Shown here piece after piece: positions 20,940 through 34,159 of a DNA stretch of 64,000 nucleotides (the stretch's first letter is position 1; every line of letters begins with the position of its first letter). The position numbers were made by a program, and so were the translations under genes. The notes beneath the pieces were generated by a model. That model ran no database searches, was not told where the DNA came from, and saw only the letters and a list, made by a program, of their open reading frames with translations. The DNA is from Diphasiastrum complanatum (Eukaryota; Streptophyta; Lycopodiopsida; Lycopodiales; Lycopodiaceae): assembly GCA_029204225.1 (NCBI GenBank), contig CM055101.1, positions 43,176,927 to 43,240,926 of the forward strand, in the 5' to 3' direction.

Positions 20940-21362
20940 AGGAGAGAGGTGGTATTATGGTAAGGGTGCAATATGTTAGAACTTAGGTTAATTTTCATTT
21001 TTGAGTGCACTTTGAAGGAGACAAATTAGGATAGGAGTTAGGAGAAGTTAGAACTTAGGAGATTAGTAGCCACTACTATTAGTCGAATGAAGGAGAAAGG
21101 CTAGAGCTAGGAGTTAGGAGAGTCTTGGAGAGAGAATAGGAGGAGGAGGTGTGGGTGTGAATTTAGGAAAGAGTTGTGTGTGTGTGTGTGTGTGTGTGTT
21201 TGTGAAAATGTGAATCTGGTTTTAGCTAGTAGAGTTGTTAAAAGTGCTAAAGTTTAGAGTCAGGTAATAGAGGTGAGAGGAGTGTCAAAGTTAGGAGAGT
21301 TAGGAGTTAGCTTAGGAGTTAGGAATTATGAGTTGAAACTTGAGAGTTAGGAGTTGAGAGTC
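20940..21362. repeat. Purine-rich degenerate GTTAGGAG repeats
   Basis: Many scattered copies of (G)TTAGGAG and AGGAGTTAGGAG in one orientation, with a GT microsatellite in the middle. The strand asymmetry (A+G) is strong. It lies just upstream of a BED-finger start and may be the leader of that transposase. Confidence 0.6.
21174..21199. repeat. (GT)n microsatellite
   Basis: About 13 GT units. Confidence 0.95.
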
Positions 21363-22436
21363 ATGGTGAGAAACAGGGATCCTATATCGGATCATGTCAC
21401 AGTTGCTTCGGGATATGGTAGCTTGGGCACAAAACGATGGACGCACGTGCAATTATTGTCAGGTGAGCTACACAGGAGGTCCAATGCATATTCGAGCACA
21501 TCTCCTTTGTTTGTGTGGCTATGAGATCGAAGCATGCCCATAGGCACCTCCAGGGCTATCGAGCATGATTGCGAGACCAGGAGCAATTCAAAGAGAGGAG
21601 ATCATTCCTCCGACGGTCACTACAGGTGAGCACCATAGTACGTACACTTGTGACTTGATATTTGATTCTTTAAACTTTTGCTTTCAAATTTTGAATTTTG
21701 CAATGTACATATAGTGATTAAATGTTTTTCAATTTCTTTTGTTGCAATAGGATCAGCTAGGGGCATCATGCATCCACCTTAGGTCAGGATGAGGCAGAGC
21801 CATAGACCGGCACATCTACGCCACATGTAGATGTAGCTGGTCCCTCTACTTCTAGACCCCCCTCCAGAGGTGTTACTGGTAGAGAATATTATGTGCAGCC
21901 ATTCGGGGTGACAACAAGCATAGGGCAGATGTGGCTATCAGAAGATTGTGACCTCCCCTTCCATCTAGCAAAGACTCCTGCTTGGGGGGATATGATAGAG
22001 AGTGTTGTTGCGATAGGGGCCACCTACCGTGGACGTTGCATGGAGTCCCTAAGCACCACACATTTGATGAGGGAGGTTCAAGATGTAACCAAAGAATTGG
22101 AGCCCGTTCGTGAGTCGTGGAAACAATTTTGGGTTGGAGTGACACCAGGAAGCGACATATCATTAATATTCTAGTTTCTTCCTATGTGGGCACCATGTTC
22201 TTGAGAGCCATCGACACATCGGCACCTTGCACCATTGTTTCAGGTGAGTAACGAGTTCATGACGTGTTGGATTTTGATGCTCATTGCTAATTAGAATTTT
22301 AATCATTTTAATTTTTGATGCTCGTGAGTTGACTGTTGTTGCTCAATTAAAATCTGATGCTAGTCTCAATGCTCGTTGCAATTTGTTTAATGTTACAGGT
22401 GGGTACACCTACTCACACATCACGCAAGAGATTGAG
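21363..22436 (+). pseudogene. hAT transposase relic with BED finger and introns
   Basis: The ATG at 21363 starts MVRNRDPISDHVTV, a typical BED-finger lead-in. After a frameshift near 21420 the finger reads CNYCQVSYTGGPMHIRAHLLC with EIEAC. A TAG follows it. A GTGAGC donor at 21626 and a CAATAG acceptor at 21750 define a 125-bp intron. The next exon gives CDLPFHLAKTPAWGDMIESV and ESLSTTHLMREV, then, after a frameshift, INILV and GTMFLRAIDTSA. A second intron spans 22244-22398 and leads to GYTYSHITQEIEE. At about 22437 homology switches to the family of the first hAT. The target would be DNA ends of its own family; this copy is inactive. Confidence 0.75.
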
Positions 22437-22912
22437 GAGATGTTCAGAGGTTGTTCGCACACACATGCTGAGAGATAGGGTTGAGTCCTTGTCTAGAGAG
22501 ATGGAGCCTCTATGGCGCCACTGGGCCACATACGGTTGCAGCATTATGTCCGATGGCTGGACTGACGTCAGGAGGAGGCCGATCCTCAACATTTTGGTCC
22601 CTAGTTGCACGGGCACACAATTTTTGAGGGCCGTGGATTGCAGCAGGGGGGCGAGAGTCATTTCTGTCAAGTTCATGTTCGTTGTCGTTAGGTCTGCCAT
22701 CCTGTCCATAGGCCCAGAGCATGTCGTTACGGTGGTGACGGACAATGCCAACAACTGTGTTCAAATGAGTGTCCTCCTAGAGTCCGAGTTCCCCCAGATT
22801 GTCCATACCCCCTGTGCAGCGCACGACATTGACCTTCTCATGGGGGACATAGGTGCACTTCCCTGGGTTAGAGCCATCATCCGTTAGGCCCTCTTCCTGG
22901 TGACTTTTGTCA
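22437..22912 (+). pseudogene. Second copy of part of the 2216-13585 hAT transposase
   Basis: From TTCAGAGGTTGTTCGCACAC onward the sequence closely follows the first hAT (4300-4339 joined to 10322-10756) without the gypsy. It runs through HMLRDRVESL, WATYGCSIMSDGWTD, VTDNANNC and HTPCAAHDIDLLM. It retains the base missing from the first copy near 10424. A TAG ends the frame at about 22888 and homology ends abruptly at about 22912. It is spliced onto a different hAT relic, giving a mosaic. Confidence 0.85.
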
Positions 22913-24302
22913 TTCCCTACAAATACAACGATGCTAGATTTGATTTAAAAAGTCTTCTTCTAGTGATAGTAGTCTTAAGTATGTGACCAAGCTCATTATT
23001 CCGCTTCACAAATTTGCCTTTTATTGTCCACTTCTTGCCCACTACAAAGATTGCTTCAAAGGTGCTTTGAATCATTTGCTATTTCAACCATCTTGTCTAC
23101 CTCGTTCTTCTTCAGTGCTTCACATTTTTTAAGTCTGGCCTTTCAAACTCGAGCACAATGAGTTGTCATTGAATTGTCACTGTTGTATCTTTCATGAATC
23201 ATTTTCTATTCCAAAAACAACTCTGCTGCTCCATAGGGATTTTCTCACTCATCAATCAGAGTTTCACGTAAGACGTAAGAAAGTCGATATTGTGACCTGA
23301 TGACACGGCCTGACAAGCTGTCATAGAGGCAGTGAATTGCGACTGTCCAGATCCGAGTTGTTAGTGTTGAGATGCTAGCCGGTAAGCAATGGGGTGACCA
23401 AGCGGGTCACAGGTCCATGGCAGGGCATGGGGGTGGAACCTATGAGTGACTCAGCAGGTAGCAAGCATGCCAAGTGGACCAATGACCCACAGTTGGTGGA
23501 TGCCATGTTCATGATGACAGGAATAGTAGGTAACAGGACTCTAAGAGGGGATGCCTACAGTTGGGAGGATCATTCTTCACACTGGCCAACTGAGGTTCTT
23601 GAGCTAAAGGAGAGAAGTTGGTAAAGCATGTATTTCTTTCTAGCTGTTGTTCTATAGGTCGGTTTTCCAGTGTCAATTCTCTCTCCTTAATGCACTTTAT
23701 GCTCAATCTAGGTTGCCTACACCCTACGTTACAACCACATCTACTAGCATACATCTTCAACAGTGCAACCCTCAAAGTCATACTTTGATTGGTTATGTAT
23801 GCACCGCTGATCTATCTTAGAACAAGGCAGTAGTATCTCACTTGCCGACATTTTCAGCATTTCCATCTGATTTGAGAGGGTAAGAATTTCAAGCTATGAA
23901 AGCAACATATAGTCTTGAATATTTATTGGTCTATATAAAAGAGCATCCCTTACCTGTAGCCCTTGAAATAGTGAATTCCTCTTTAAAAATGCTCAATTTT
24001 TAACAAAAAATGTGAAAAAAGGGATGGATGACAAGCGAACCAGAGACTTTCCAGTCAAAATGTTGTGAAAAGTTACTGTCATTCTGGACAAAAGTTCTCT
24101 TTTGCATTTTGGCAGCCAATGACCCAGAATACTGTGCAACTATTCTTAGAACCATGCAAGGGGCTATGGTGACTTTGAACTAGGCATGGATATTTTAATG
24201 TCTTGCTGTTTAGCACGTAGGTAAGCAGAAGTTTTTGAGACTGTTTTGTGGCGACAAGAATGTGTTCATCATACTGACGTTTTCTTGAGTGTGTGCCAAC
24301 AG
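22913..24302. other. No recognised gene
   Basis: No transposase or retroelement homology is visible. Small frames at 23394-23624 (plus) and 23509-23781 (minus) overlap each other and lack motifs. Any upstream exons of the SLX9-like gene should lie here, but I could not identify them. Confidence 0.45.
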
Positions 24303-25291
24303 AAGAGAAAAGTGAGACGCCATGACAGAGGAAGGAAAAACATTGATCTTTCATCTCTGGCTGAGTTCCTGCCCGACCTGAATGAAAAATCTAGGGATGC
24401 AAAGTCAGTCAAAGTATCAAAAGTCTTTCGGAACAAAGCTCGCCAAGAAGTTGTGTAAGTATTTCACTAGAACTAGAGTGTAAATTAACAACTACTTTGA
24501 AAGAGCTTGATACTAATCAAGCATGACAGAATGAGTAGTAGTAACTGTTGTGAAATTGATCAAGTTTGCGGCTTGTCATGGCATCTATCTTTTTGCTCAT
24601 GTATGTGCATAACACTGCATATTAGCAGTGCCAGTTTCCATATGTATTATCATGAAGGGTTCTTGTCTAAACGTGGGCCTGAGATCTGCACAGCTTTTGT
24701 CCTTGTGTCTGTATCTTGAAAGAGTCGATCTCTGTGTTGGCTTATTCTGTCATGCCTATAAGACCTGGCAACTTAGGCTGGTGCTTTTTTTGTTTGGACA
24801 CTAAAACACAAGCTTGCTACATTTGGTGTACGCTTAGAAAGCACATCATTTTTTCTTTCTAAGAATGATGGGCATCCTCATGCGAAGGTTCAATCGGGGA
24901 AAACTTTGAATAAGGGTGCTTTGCGTTCTATTTGCCCTTTACTCTTCTATCAAGATTGTCTGTGGGATTCTGTCAGAGTTTTCTATGGGTTACGGCAGAC
25001 ACTAAGCCTTTCTTTGTATATTGCTCGATTCTCGATATGTTTTGTTCACTATGTTAGCAGAGTTCACAATCTTATTGTTTGTATTTCAGGGTCAAGGAGA
25101 CCAAACAGCTTGCAGCTGTGCTTGCCCATACGGCATTTCAGTCTAATCCTTTTTCTGCAATACAACAGCATTTGATTAATACTCTTCCAAAACAAGCAGT
25201 TCCTGCAAAAAAGCCTGTGGCACCACACAAGAAAGATAAAAAGCCAAAAAAGCACAAGACACCATTGGATGGACGTATGGATACGACATAA
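24303..25291 (+). CDS. SLX9-like ribosome biogenesis protein, 3' exons
   Basis: Exon 24303-24454 follows a CCAACAG acceptor. It encodes KRKVRRHDRGRKN then DLSSLAEFLPDLNE. A 635-bp intron (GTAAGT at 24455, TTTCAG ending at 25089) splits a Val codon. Exon 25090-25291 gives KETKQLAAVLAHTAFQSNPF, then AIQQHL, a Lys/Pro-rich tail and TAA. The DLSSL-EFLPDL and KQL-VL-H-AFQ-P--AI-QHL pattern is that of plant SLX9/FAM207-type proteins. These are nucleolar factors in small-subunit pre-rRNA processing and export. The N-terminal exon(s) are not found, so this is a 5'-truncated gene, a distant-exon gene or a captured fragment. Both exons lack lesions. Confidence 0.6.
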
Positions 25292-27109
25292 TCCTATCTA
25301 TGGGAGTTTTACTGATCAAGTAGGATATGCATCACTGCCTCTTCCACATTTTGGTGATACTGGTAGCTTTATATATCTTATAAAGCTGATGGATTATACT
25401 CCTTTGTCACAAGCAATCCAGAGATCTCATGTGCCACACTACCACCTACCTACCTACCTTTGTTGCCGAGTAAGACATGGTTTCCTGTAGTCTTCTACCT
25501 TTCTTCCTGAAGTTTGCTCAGTCAGTGAGAGGAATACAAGTAGATTAGATGGTCATGGTTTAAGAAGTATACTAATATTTATGAATTTTGTTACTCAAAT
25601 TTTTAGCATTTTCTTGACCCCAACAACAGGGAAGGAGAGCAACCAAGAAATTTTTGTCGGTTGATTTCTTGTCTCCGGAGAGAGACAGCTAGTTTTGTAT
25701 TTTTCAACTGGAATTTTGCTAGCACATGGCAGTCTTAACTGTTGAAGGATTTAAACCAAATGTGTGATATGTCAATTTTATTTGGAAGGGTCTTTTACCT
25801 TTTATGTAATTCATAGATCTAGAGTTTGAGCTTCAATCACAAGTGTTCCTCTTTTCTTGTTCTATTCCTGTATAACAGGTTTGCAAATGAACATTCAGCT
25901 GATCAGGAATTCATAAGTTGACTGGGACCAGTTATGAGAATTATCATACTGCCATAGTTCAAGTTCATTAATATTCTGCTAAATATCTTATATGCTGGCT
26001 TTACTTCATCATCTTATTTCAGAGAGTCCTTATAATCTATGAACTTAAGTATTCAATGTCCTCCACGATGGAAAATGTACTACTTTACACTGATATCAGC
26101 ATGCAAGTATGTACAAGATATAAGCGTCGAGTTATCTACATGCATAAGCTACTGTAAACCAGGTTTTGACCAGCCACAAACTTTCATTGAACACTACAAT
26201 TTATTCATATCTTATATACTGGCTTGACTTCATCAATCTTATGTCAGAGGTTAGTCCTTATCATCTACAAACTTCAGTATTCATTATTGTCCAGGATGTA
26301 AAGTGTTCTACTACTTTACACTTACATCAGCATGCAAGTATGTATGAGATTTGAGCTTCAAGTTTATCTGCAGGCATAAGCTACTGTTGGATCAATTCAA
26401 AAACCGCCGCTGACCACTGAAAACGAGTATTTCCACTGCAAGCCAAGGCAAGGATACACAGGCTGAAAATTACAAGAAACCAGATATGTTGAATACTTAT
26501 ATAGGATTGCGATGTGATTTTTTTCCTTGTGCATAAAAAACATTTGAGCTACTCTGGCTTACGGGCATCTCGATTGCATCAGATAAACTTATATGGTAAC
26601 CAGCTTAGTACATAGGTGGATGTCAGATTCTCATAAATACCTTTTAAAAGTTTAAATGTTAAAGGGAACATCCGGCCTTGTCTATGTACATGTCTTTTGA
26701 ATTTACTACCCATCATAGTAGCAATTTGAGTATCTAGAAAATTGAAATGGACTGCAAAAGGCGTACAATAGGAACAATTTTCCCGGTTTCCTAAACCAGG
26801 ATTATAGAACAGTTTTGTCAGAGCCTAGTAACTTGAATATAGTCTTTTAACAAGGCATTAGACAAAATTGAGACAACTGTTAGTCAAGCTAGCTTATGTA
26901 TAAGGTTGGTTCTATCAAACAAAAACCTTGTTTGGGCTCCCTTGCGCACAACTGGAATCAAATCCTAGATTTTGAGGTGAAGACATTATGAAGACTGTTT
27001 CATATATTTTCCCGTAGTTTTATTTTCTAATATGTCTATGATTTATTTCTAAGGTTAGTCTTCTCAAGTAACAAAGTGGAAAACTATGAAAGGTTGCTCC
27101 TTTGAAGTT
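25292..27109. other. Downstream region of SLX9-like exons; no further gene
   Basis: Probable 3' untranslated and intergenic sequence. It is AT-rich and holds a tandem duplication at 25983-26385. Short frames at 26039-26354 arise from the duplication. No RNA gene was seen. Confidence 0.5.
25983..26385. repeat. Tandem duplication, period about 223 bp
   Basis: ATATCTTATATGCTGGCTTTACTTCATCA...GCATAAGCTACTGT (25983 to about 26158) is repeated with moderate divergence from about 26206 to 26385. Shared landmarks are AGTCCTTAT, CTACTTTACACT, CATCAGCATGCAAGTATGTA and GCATAAGCTACTG. Confidence 0.75.
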
Positions 27110-27114
27110 CAAAT

Positions 27115-27849
27115 TGTTAGAAGTCAGTATTTGTCTTATTTGTCCTTTAATGGAGATTCCTCTATTGATGCTCTGACTGCGAAGTCGAGGTACCAGAAAG
27201 TACACCCTGGACGGTTGTCAGGGGTCATCAGAGTTTATTTTCTCCCTGGGTGGAATCTTTTGAAGAGATAGCATGGTGAGTATAGAGGAATCTCCAGGCT
27301 TGGATTGCGTGACTTCATGGGGTTAATGCCATATTTAATGAAGTTGGGGCAATGTATATGGTTTTGAGGACCCAAGGAGCATATTTTTAACTTTTGGTCA
27401 ATGTGCTCAAGTTTGAAGGGGCCCAACTCATAATGGGGGGTCCATGGGGCAAGTGATCTTCTTCTCCAATTAGCACTTGGTTGTCCAATGCCAAGGCTTT
27501 TCATTTGCTTTTGTAACTCCTATGTAACATGGCTCTTGGCTGTTGGCTTTTGGATATTCACATTGGAAACCATTGGCCTCTATCTCTACTAGTATAAGTA
27601 GGTGCTCTCTTTCTGCTGAAGAGTAGAGAAAGGGCTCGAAGAGGCTGAAGAGGAGGAAGAGCCTGAAGAGGCTGGAGAGACTAGAGAGAGTGGCAATGCT
27701 TATGTACATACATTCTTTGTATAGAGATTTGTTTCCATTGATATCCTAGTTTGCTTCCACTAGTATGCATAATTTGTGATTGTTCATAAAACATTAATCA
27801 CTTAATTCATTATGAATGTTTTCGCTTCTAGTTCACCTTGAATTCCGAA
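27115..27849 (+). repeat. 5' LTR of deleted copia derivative
   Basis: Starts TGTTAGAAGTCA and matches 30150-30899 throughout with scattered differences. AGTATAAGTAGG near 27590-27601 is a plausible TATA region. A minus-strand frame across it is a shadow. Confidence 0.8.
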
Positions 27850-27861
27850 TGGGTATCAGAG
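27850..27861 (+). promoter_or_regulatory. Degenerate primer-binding site (initiator-Met type)
   Basis: TGGGTATCAGAG directly after the LTR differs from the canonical copia site by one inserted G. Confidence 0.7.
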
Positions 27862-30149
27862 AGGTTCATAGGTTACATGATCAACATTCATAGCCTCTAC
27901 ATCTTGAATATTATTATGCATAATTGAAGGTAGGTAGATGGGCGATTTTCTTCCAGCAAATGGAGTTTTTGAAGAGTGCATTTTTTAGCAGATTGGGCCC
28001 ACGTTACAATGTCTTTGTGAGCAAATTTGATGTAGATTTATTGGCACATTTTCCAAACAAGGAGCATATTTCTAGGCAGATTGGGTGCAAATCTCCTTCA
28101 CTATAGGCACATTTTTCACCTATTTTGGACGGTTTTTTTGACACTGTTAGTTGCTGGTTTTCTACTGGCAGGTCACTGTTTTTCAAACTTTTTTGATCAC
28201 TGTTTTTCAAACTTTTTTTATCGCTGTTTTTTTTCTCAGATCTATTGTTCATTTTTCAGCTAGCCAGCAGAGAAAATTTGTGATATAATAGGTGAATTTA
28301 GTTGCATTTGTGAACAAGTTTTCATTGTTTTAGCGCTAGAAATTAGTGAGATGTTGGATTTTTTTCAAAAGCTTGGATGCTATTAATACTCTTCTACAAA
28401 CTTCTTCGAATGAATAGGGTCTCTCTGAAATGAAATTTCAGAATTCTATACAAGGGTTCTTGGCCACAAGAGCTGGAAATTTTTGTGTCTGCGAAGGTTC
28501 TATTGGATTTTCCCATCTTTTTTTCACTGGGAGCCTTCTCACTGGCACTTAGACTGTGAACTAACTCTCGCAAGCTTCTCTGTGTCCTGGTCTCACTGAG
28601 ATGGAACTGTAGAGAGCTCTGCGAGAGTTCTTACGGATATATGGATTTTTTTGGTTTTTACAAGGGATCTTTAGCATACATAATAATCTGTGCTTTCCAA
28701 TTATTCTTCTTTCATAAGTTGTTTATAATTGATTCATGTGTATTTGTTGTCCATGCTTGTTTGAAAATGCAAACATTAATGAGTGCAAATTTAAGTGATG
28801 AATTGGATTCCTATTGAATCTTGTGTAACTTTTTGGGTGATTTCTAAAAGAGGGACATATATATGTGTTTTTAGCATGAATTATGGTTCTCTACACTTTA
28901 GAATCATGTTGGGAATTTATTTTCTTAAAGAATGAGAAGTTTCCTACCATTTTCAAGTTACATTTTTAAGAATTCATCACGCTGGAATTTGTTTTCTCTT
29001 TTATAGAATTGGCTTTTTAGATCGGTTCTACAATCATCTTTACATAGAGAATTGTGCATCAATAATGTTGGCCTTTTTGCCACGTCTTAAATTTCTATTT
29101 TGATGTGATAATCTTGTTGGGGAGATTGCATTTTGGATCTTATTCTTGTGAACAAAGAGAGAAAGTATTAAGTCATTTATTCCTTGTCATACATTTGATT
29201 TCCTATTTAGAATTTGGATACTAATGAGCATTTTTTAATGTATAAGACAGGTACACATCATAAGAGAGAAATTTGGTGGAACACAATTCCATTGTTTGAT
29301 CTGTTAGCAGGTGGTCCTAAAGAAGAAGAGTGTGGAACAAGTTAGCCAAAGCTGTGTTTTGTTGGTGCATTTATCGGTTTAGCTATGTTATTACAGAATA
29401 AGCAAAAACATTCCATATCTGGAGTTCGATCTCAAGTAGCTCTCCATGAAGTCTACTGCCATAGATTAGTCGAGATCTACTAATTTCAATAGTAGTCCTG
29501 TTTTTATGCTAAAGACTAAATCAGATGCATGTACAAAATGAAGGATTTTAGAACCATCGACACCAGCTTAATTCCTGAATCTGCTCTCATAAGTCACAAG
29601 GTGACATTAATCCTCATTTCAAAATTATTGCAATTAAGCTTGATGAAAACACAATGTTGTAAAGAATGTTACTTTTGAAGTGTGAAACTTGGGAACTTAT
29701 GGAGCCTCCAAAGTCCATGAAGGCAAAATTGGGTTTTGTTATCTGGTTGGTCATTGGTTTTGAGACGTCAACTTGGAGTTACTTGAAGGTTATGTTATAA
29801 AGAAAGAAGTACCCTGGGCACGACAGACTGGAGGCAATTTTTTTGGCTACATTTTTTTTGGAGTACTGCAGTTTCTTCCTTATGCTTCGAGAAAGTATTA
29901 TATTTTTTATGGATTGAGAGATTCTAACTGGCAGTTGAGCACATATCTCTTGCTGCTTGGGAACCTTTTTTTTTTATGACTTATTCTTTACAGGTAGCTG
30001 TGACAAATTCATTGAAAGTGAGAAAAAGTCACTAAGCGTAGAGTTTGAGATGAAGGACCTCGGGGACCTACACTATTACTTGGGAATTGAGGTCTGGAGA
30101 TAGCCAAGAACCTTTGATGGGGGTAAAACAAAATTAAATTTGTGGAGTG
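27862..30149 (+). other. Interior of deleted copia derivative
   Basis: AT-rich and non-coding apart from 30023-30103. There, KSLSVEFEMKDLGDLHYYLGIEVWR is the copia reverse transcriptase segment just after the YVDD region, ending in TAG. Direct repeats of CACTGTTTTTCAAACTTTTTT occur at about 28165-28220. No gag, protease, integrase or RNase H was recognised. Confidence 0.75.
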
Positions 30150-30899
30150 TGTTAGAAGTCACTATTTGTCTTATTTGTCCTTTGATGGAGATTCCTCTGT
30201 TGATGCTCTGACTGCGAAGTCGAGGTACTAGAAGGTACACCATGGATAGCTGTCACGGGGTCATCAGAGTTTATTTTCTCTCTGGGTGGAATCTTCTCAA
30301 GAGATAGCATGGCAATCGCGTATAGAGGAATCCCCAGGCTTGGATTGCGTGACTTCATGGGGTTAATGCCATATGTAATGAAGTTGGGGCAATGTATATG
30401 GTTTTGAGGACCCAAGGAGCATTTTTGAAATTTTTGGTCCATGTACTCAAGTTTGGAGGGGCCCAACTCATAATGGGGGGTCCATGGGGCAAGTGATCTT
30501 CTTTTCCAATTAGCACTTGATTGTCCAATGCCAAGGCTTTTCATTTGCTTTTGTAACTCATATGTAACATGGCTCTTGGTTGTTGGCTTTTGGATATTCC
30601 ACATTGGGAACCATTGGCCTTTGGATTTCTCTATCTCTACTAGTATAAATAGGCGCCCTCTTTCAGCTGGAGAGTAGAGAAAGAGCCCGACGAGTCTAAA
30701 GAGGAGGAAGAGCTTGAAGAGGCTGGAGAGACTAGAGAGAGAGGCTGCTTATGTACATACATTCTTTGTAAAGAAATTTGTCTCCATTGATATCCTACTT
30801 TGCTTCCACTAGTATGCATAGTTTGTGATTGTTCATAGAACATTAATCACTTAATTCATTGTGAATATTTCCACTTCTAGTTCACCTTGAATTTCGACA
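30150..30899 (+). repeat. 3' LTR of deleted copia derivative
   Basis: Starts TGTTAGAAGTCAC and ends TTTCGACA. It has the same TATAAATAGG region (about 30646) as its partner. The divergence from the 5' LTR is visible throughout, so the insertion is not recent. Confidence 0.8.
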
Positions 30900-30904
30900 C
30901 AGAT

Positions 30905-32640
<1,736 letters not shown>

Positions 32641-32669
32641 TCACATAGTTACCTTTGACAAGTCAAAAC

Positions 32670-33404
32670 TGTGAAGAATTGAAAAAGACTATCTATGTTA
32701 GATATAGAGGTCTTATGTTTTTTATATCAAGCATCTAGGTGTAGGATGTTGATAGGAACAAATTTGGCATAGATGGCAAATTATGTATTTCCACTTGTAA
32801 TGCCACTATTGAGCCAAAATAGAGTAAGAGGCTAAACTCGTTCCAATTAGAGTGTAGACAAGTGTAATGCTTTTGTTTGATGAATTCTAAGAGGTCCAAT
32901 AGGATTTAGAGGTGGAACCATGTGAGGTCCAATAGGAATTTGAGGTTTGCTTGAAAATAGTCCAATAGAATTAAGAGGTGAATGGATCAATGGTCCAATA
33001 GGATTAGGAGGTGGCAAAGTGTGGTCCAATCATAGTTAAGCATAGTGGTAGCTCGTGGATCTACTAGTATCATTGTACTCCTCATTTTGGATCTAATTGA
33101 TTTAAAGATTGTGTGGATTTTGAGTGTTATTGGATTTCTAGCTTTCTCTCTCTACTCGAGAGCTCATGAAAATTTTCTCTCTCTACTCGAGGAGAGTAGC
33201 TTGTTTCTACTTAGAATAATTTTTTAATACTTCCCACACGTGTGAGTGAGAGTTGGAAGTGATTGAATGCATGTAGTAGTGTGTTTTTGCCATAGAATCA
33301 AAGATAGATCTTGAATCTCAATCTAGTCTTGATCTTGGTGCATCTACACACCTTAGGAGATCACAAGTACATGTTGTGGACATTCCACACGTGTGAAATC
33401 TACA
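32670..33404 (+). repeat. 5' LTR of copia D
   Basis: 735 bp from TGTGAAGAATTG to GAAATCTACA, abutting the primer site. Related copies occur at 43857-44580 (minus), 44694-45513 and 63502-64000. The last 170 bp hold three CACACGTGTG-type palindromes. Confidence 0.92.
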
Positions 33405-33417
33405 TGGTATCAGAGCC
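33405..33417 (+). promoter_or_regulatory. Primer-binding site of copia D
   Basis: TGGTATCAGAGCC directly follows the LTR. It is complementary to the 3' end of plant initiator-Met tRNA. Confidence 0.93.
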
Positions 33418-34159
33418 TACCTAAGGTTACCATACATTTTGATCCATTTAAGTGAAAATTATTCATCAATCTTGAACTAGAAATTGTCAAGATCCATTTT
33501 TCTAGCTACCTTGTTCAATTTTGGATCAAAAGAGATCAAAAGGACATTGATTGGGTCTGACCTGGTACTGTACGGAATCAGGTGCTCGGACACGTGTGAG
33601 GAACATCCAATTTCAGTTTGGGAGTTCTCTCTCATGCTTGATCCATTTATCTTGCTTGATAGCTTGTTTTGAAGCTTTTTTTGCTAGTTTCTGATGCAAT
33701 CAGTTTCATTCCATTTGGTTGAGCCAATCAGAAGTTATGATCTTTTGAAGAGGGTTAGGTAGGACACCTAGACCTGGATGGACACATTTGGTTTGGTCAA
33801 GAGATTGCTTGGTTGTTCCAAAATTACAGTTGAATGCTTACCAATCTCATCTATATGTGATCTAGGCACTGTTTTGAGATCTTAGCCATTTTGTTTCATG
33901 CAATATCATTGTATTTGAGTCAAATTTGGTTTCTTAGTGTACTTCACACATGCTAAGAGTGTTTGATCCTAACTTTGCCCATACTCCATCATTTGATGTG
34001 AAATAGATCTTGTTTTAGGGAGATTTGTGTATCTTGTGAGAATCAATTCACAAATAGTTGCAAGATCTTTCATAGGAGGAGATAGTTCTCCATTATTGGA
34101 TCCTATTGAGAGTGTGTAGCAACATTTATTGTTCATCATTTGAGTTTTCTTCACTTCAA
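33418..34159 (+). other. Untranslated leader of copia D
   Basis: 742 bp between the primer site and gag. It carries another CACGTGTG near 33592. Short frames have no motif. Confidence 0.7.

Larger units (their letters stand above)
27115..30899 (+). mobile_element. Internally deleted copia derivative with two LTRs
   Basis: LTRs at 27115-27849 and 30150-30899 flank a 2.3-kb interior. The near-match duplication is CAAAT (27110-27114) versus CAGAT (30900-30904). The 5' LTR is followed by TGGGTATCAGAG, one base away from the initiator-Met site TGGTATCAGAG. The only coding trace is a copia reverse transcriptase scrap at 30023-30103. Most of gag-pol is gone, so it could only have moved using proteins from a relative. 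Confidence 0.8.

Noticed and set aside
32847-33227. 60-codon frames repeated at 44023-44403 and 63680-63862
   Set aside because: They are shared LTR sequence of the D family read in either strand, not conserved proteins.
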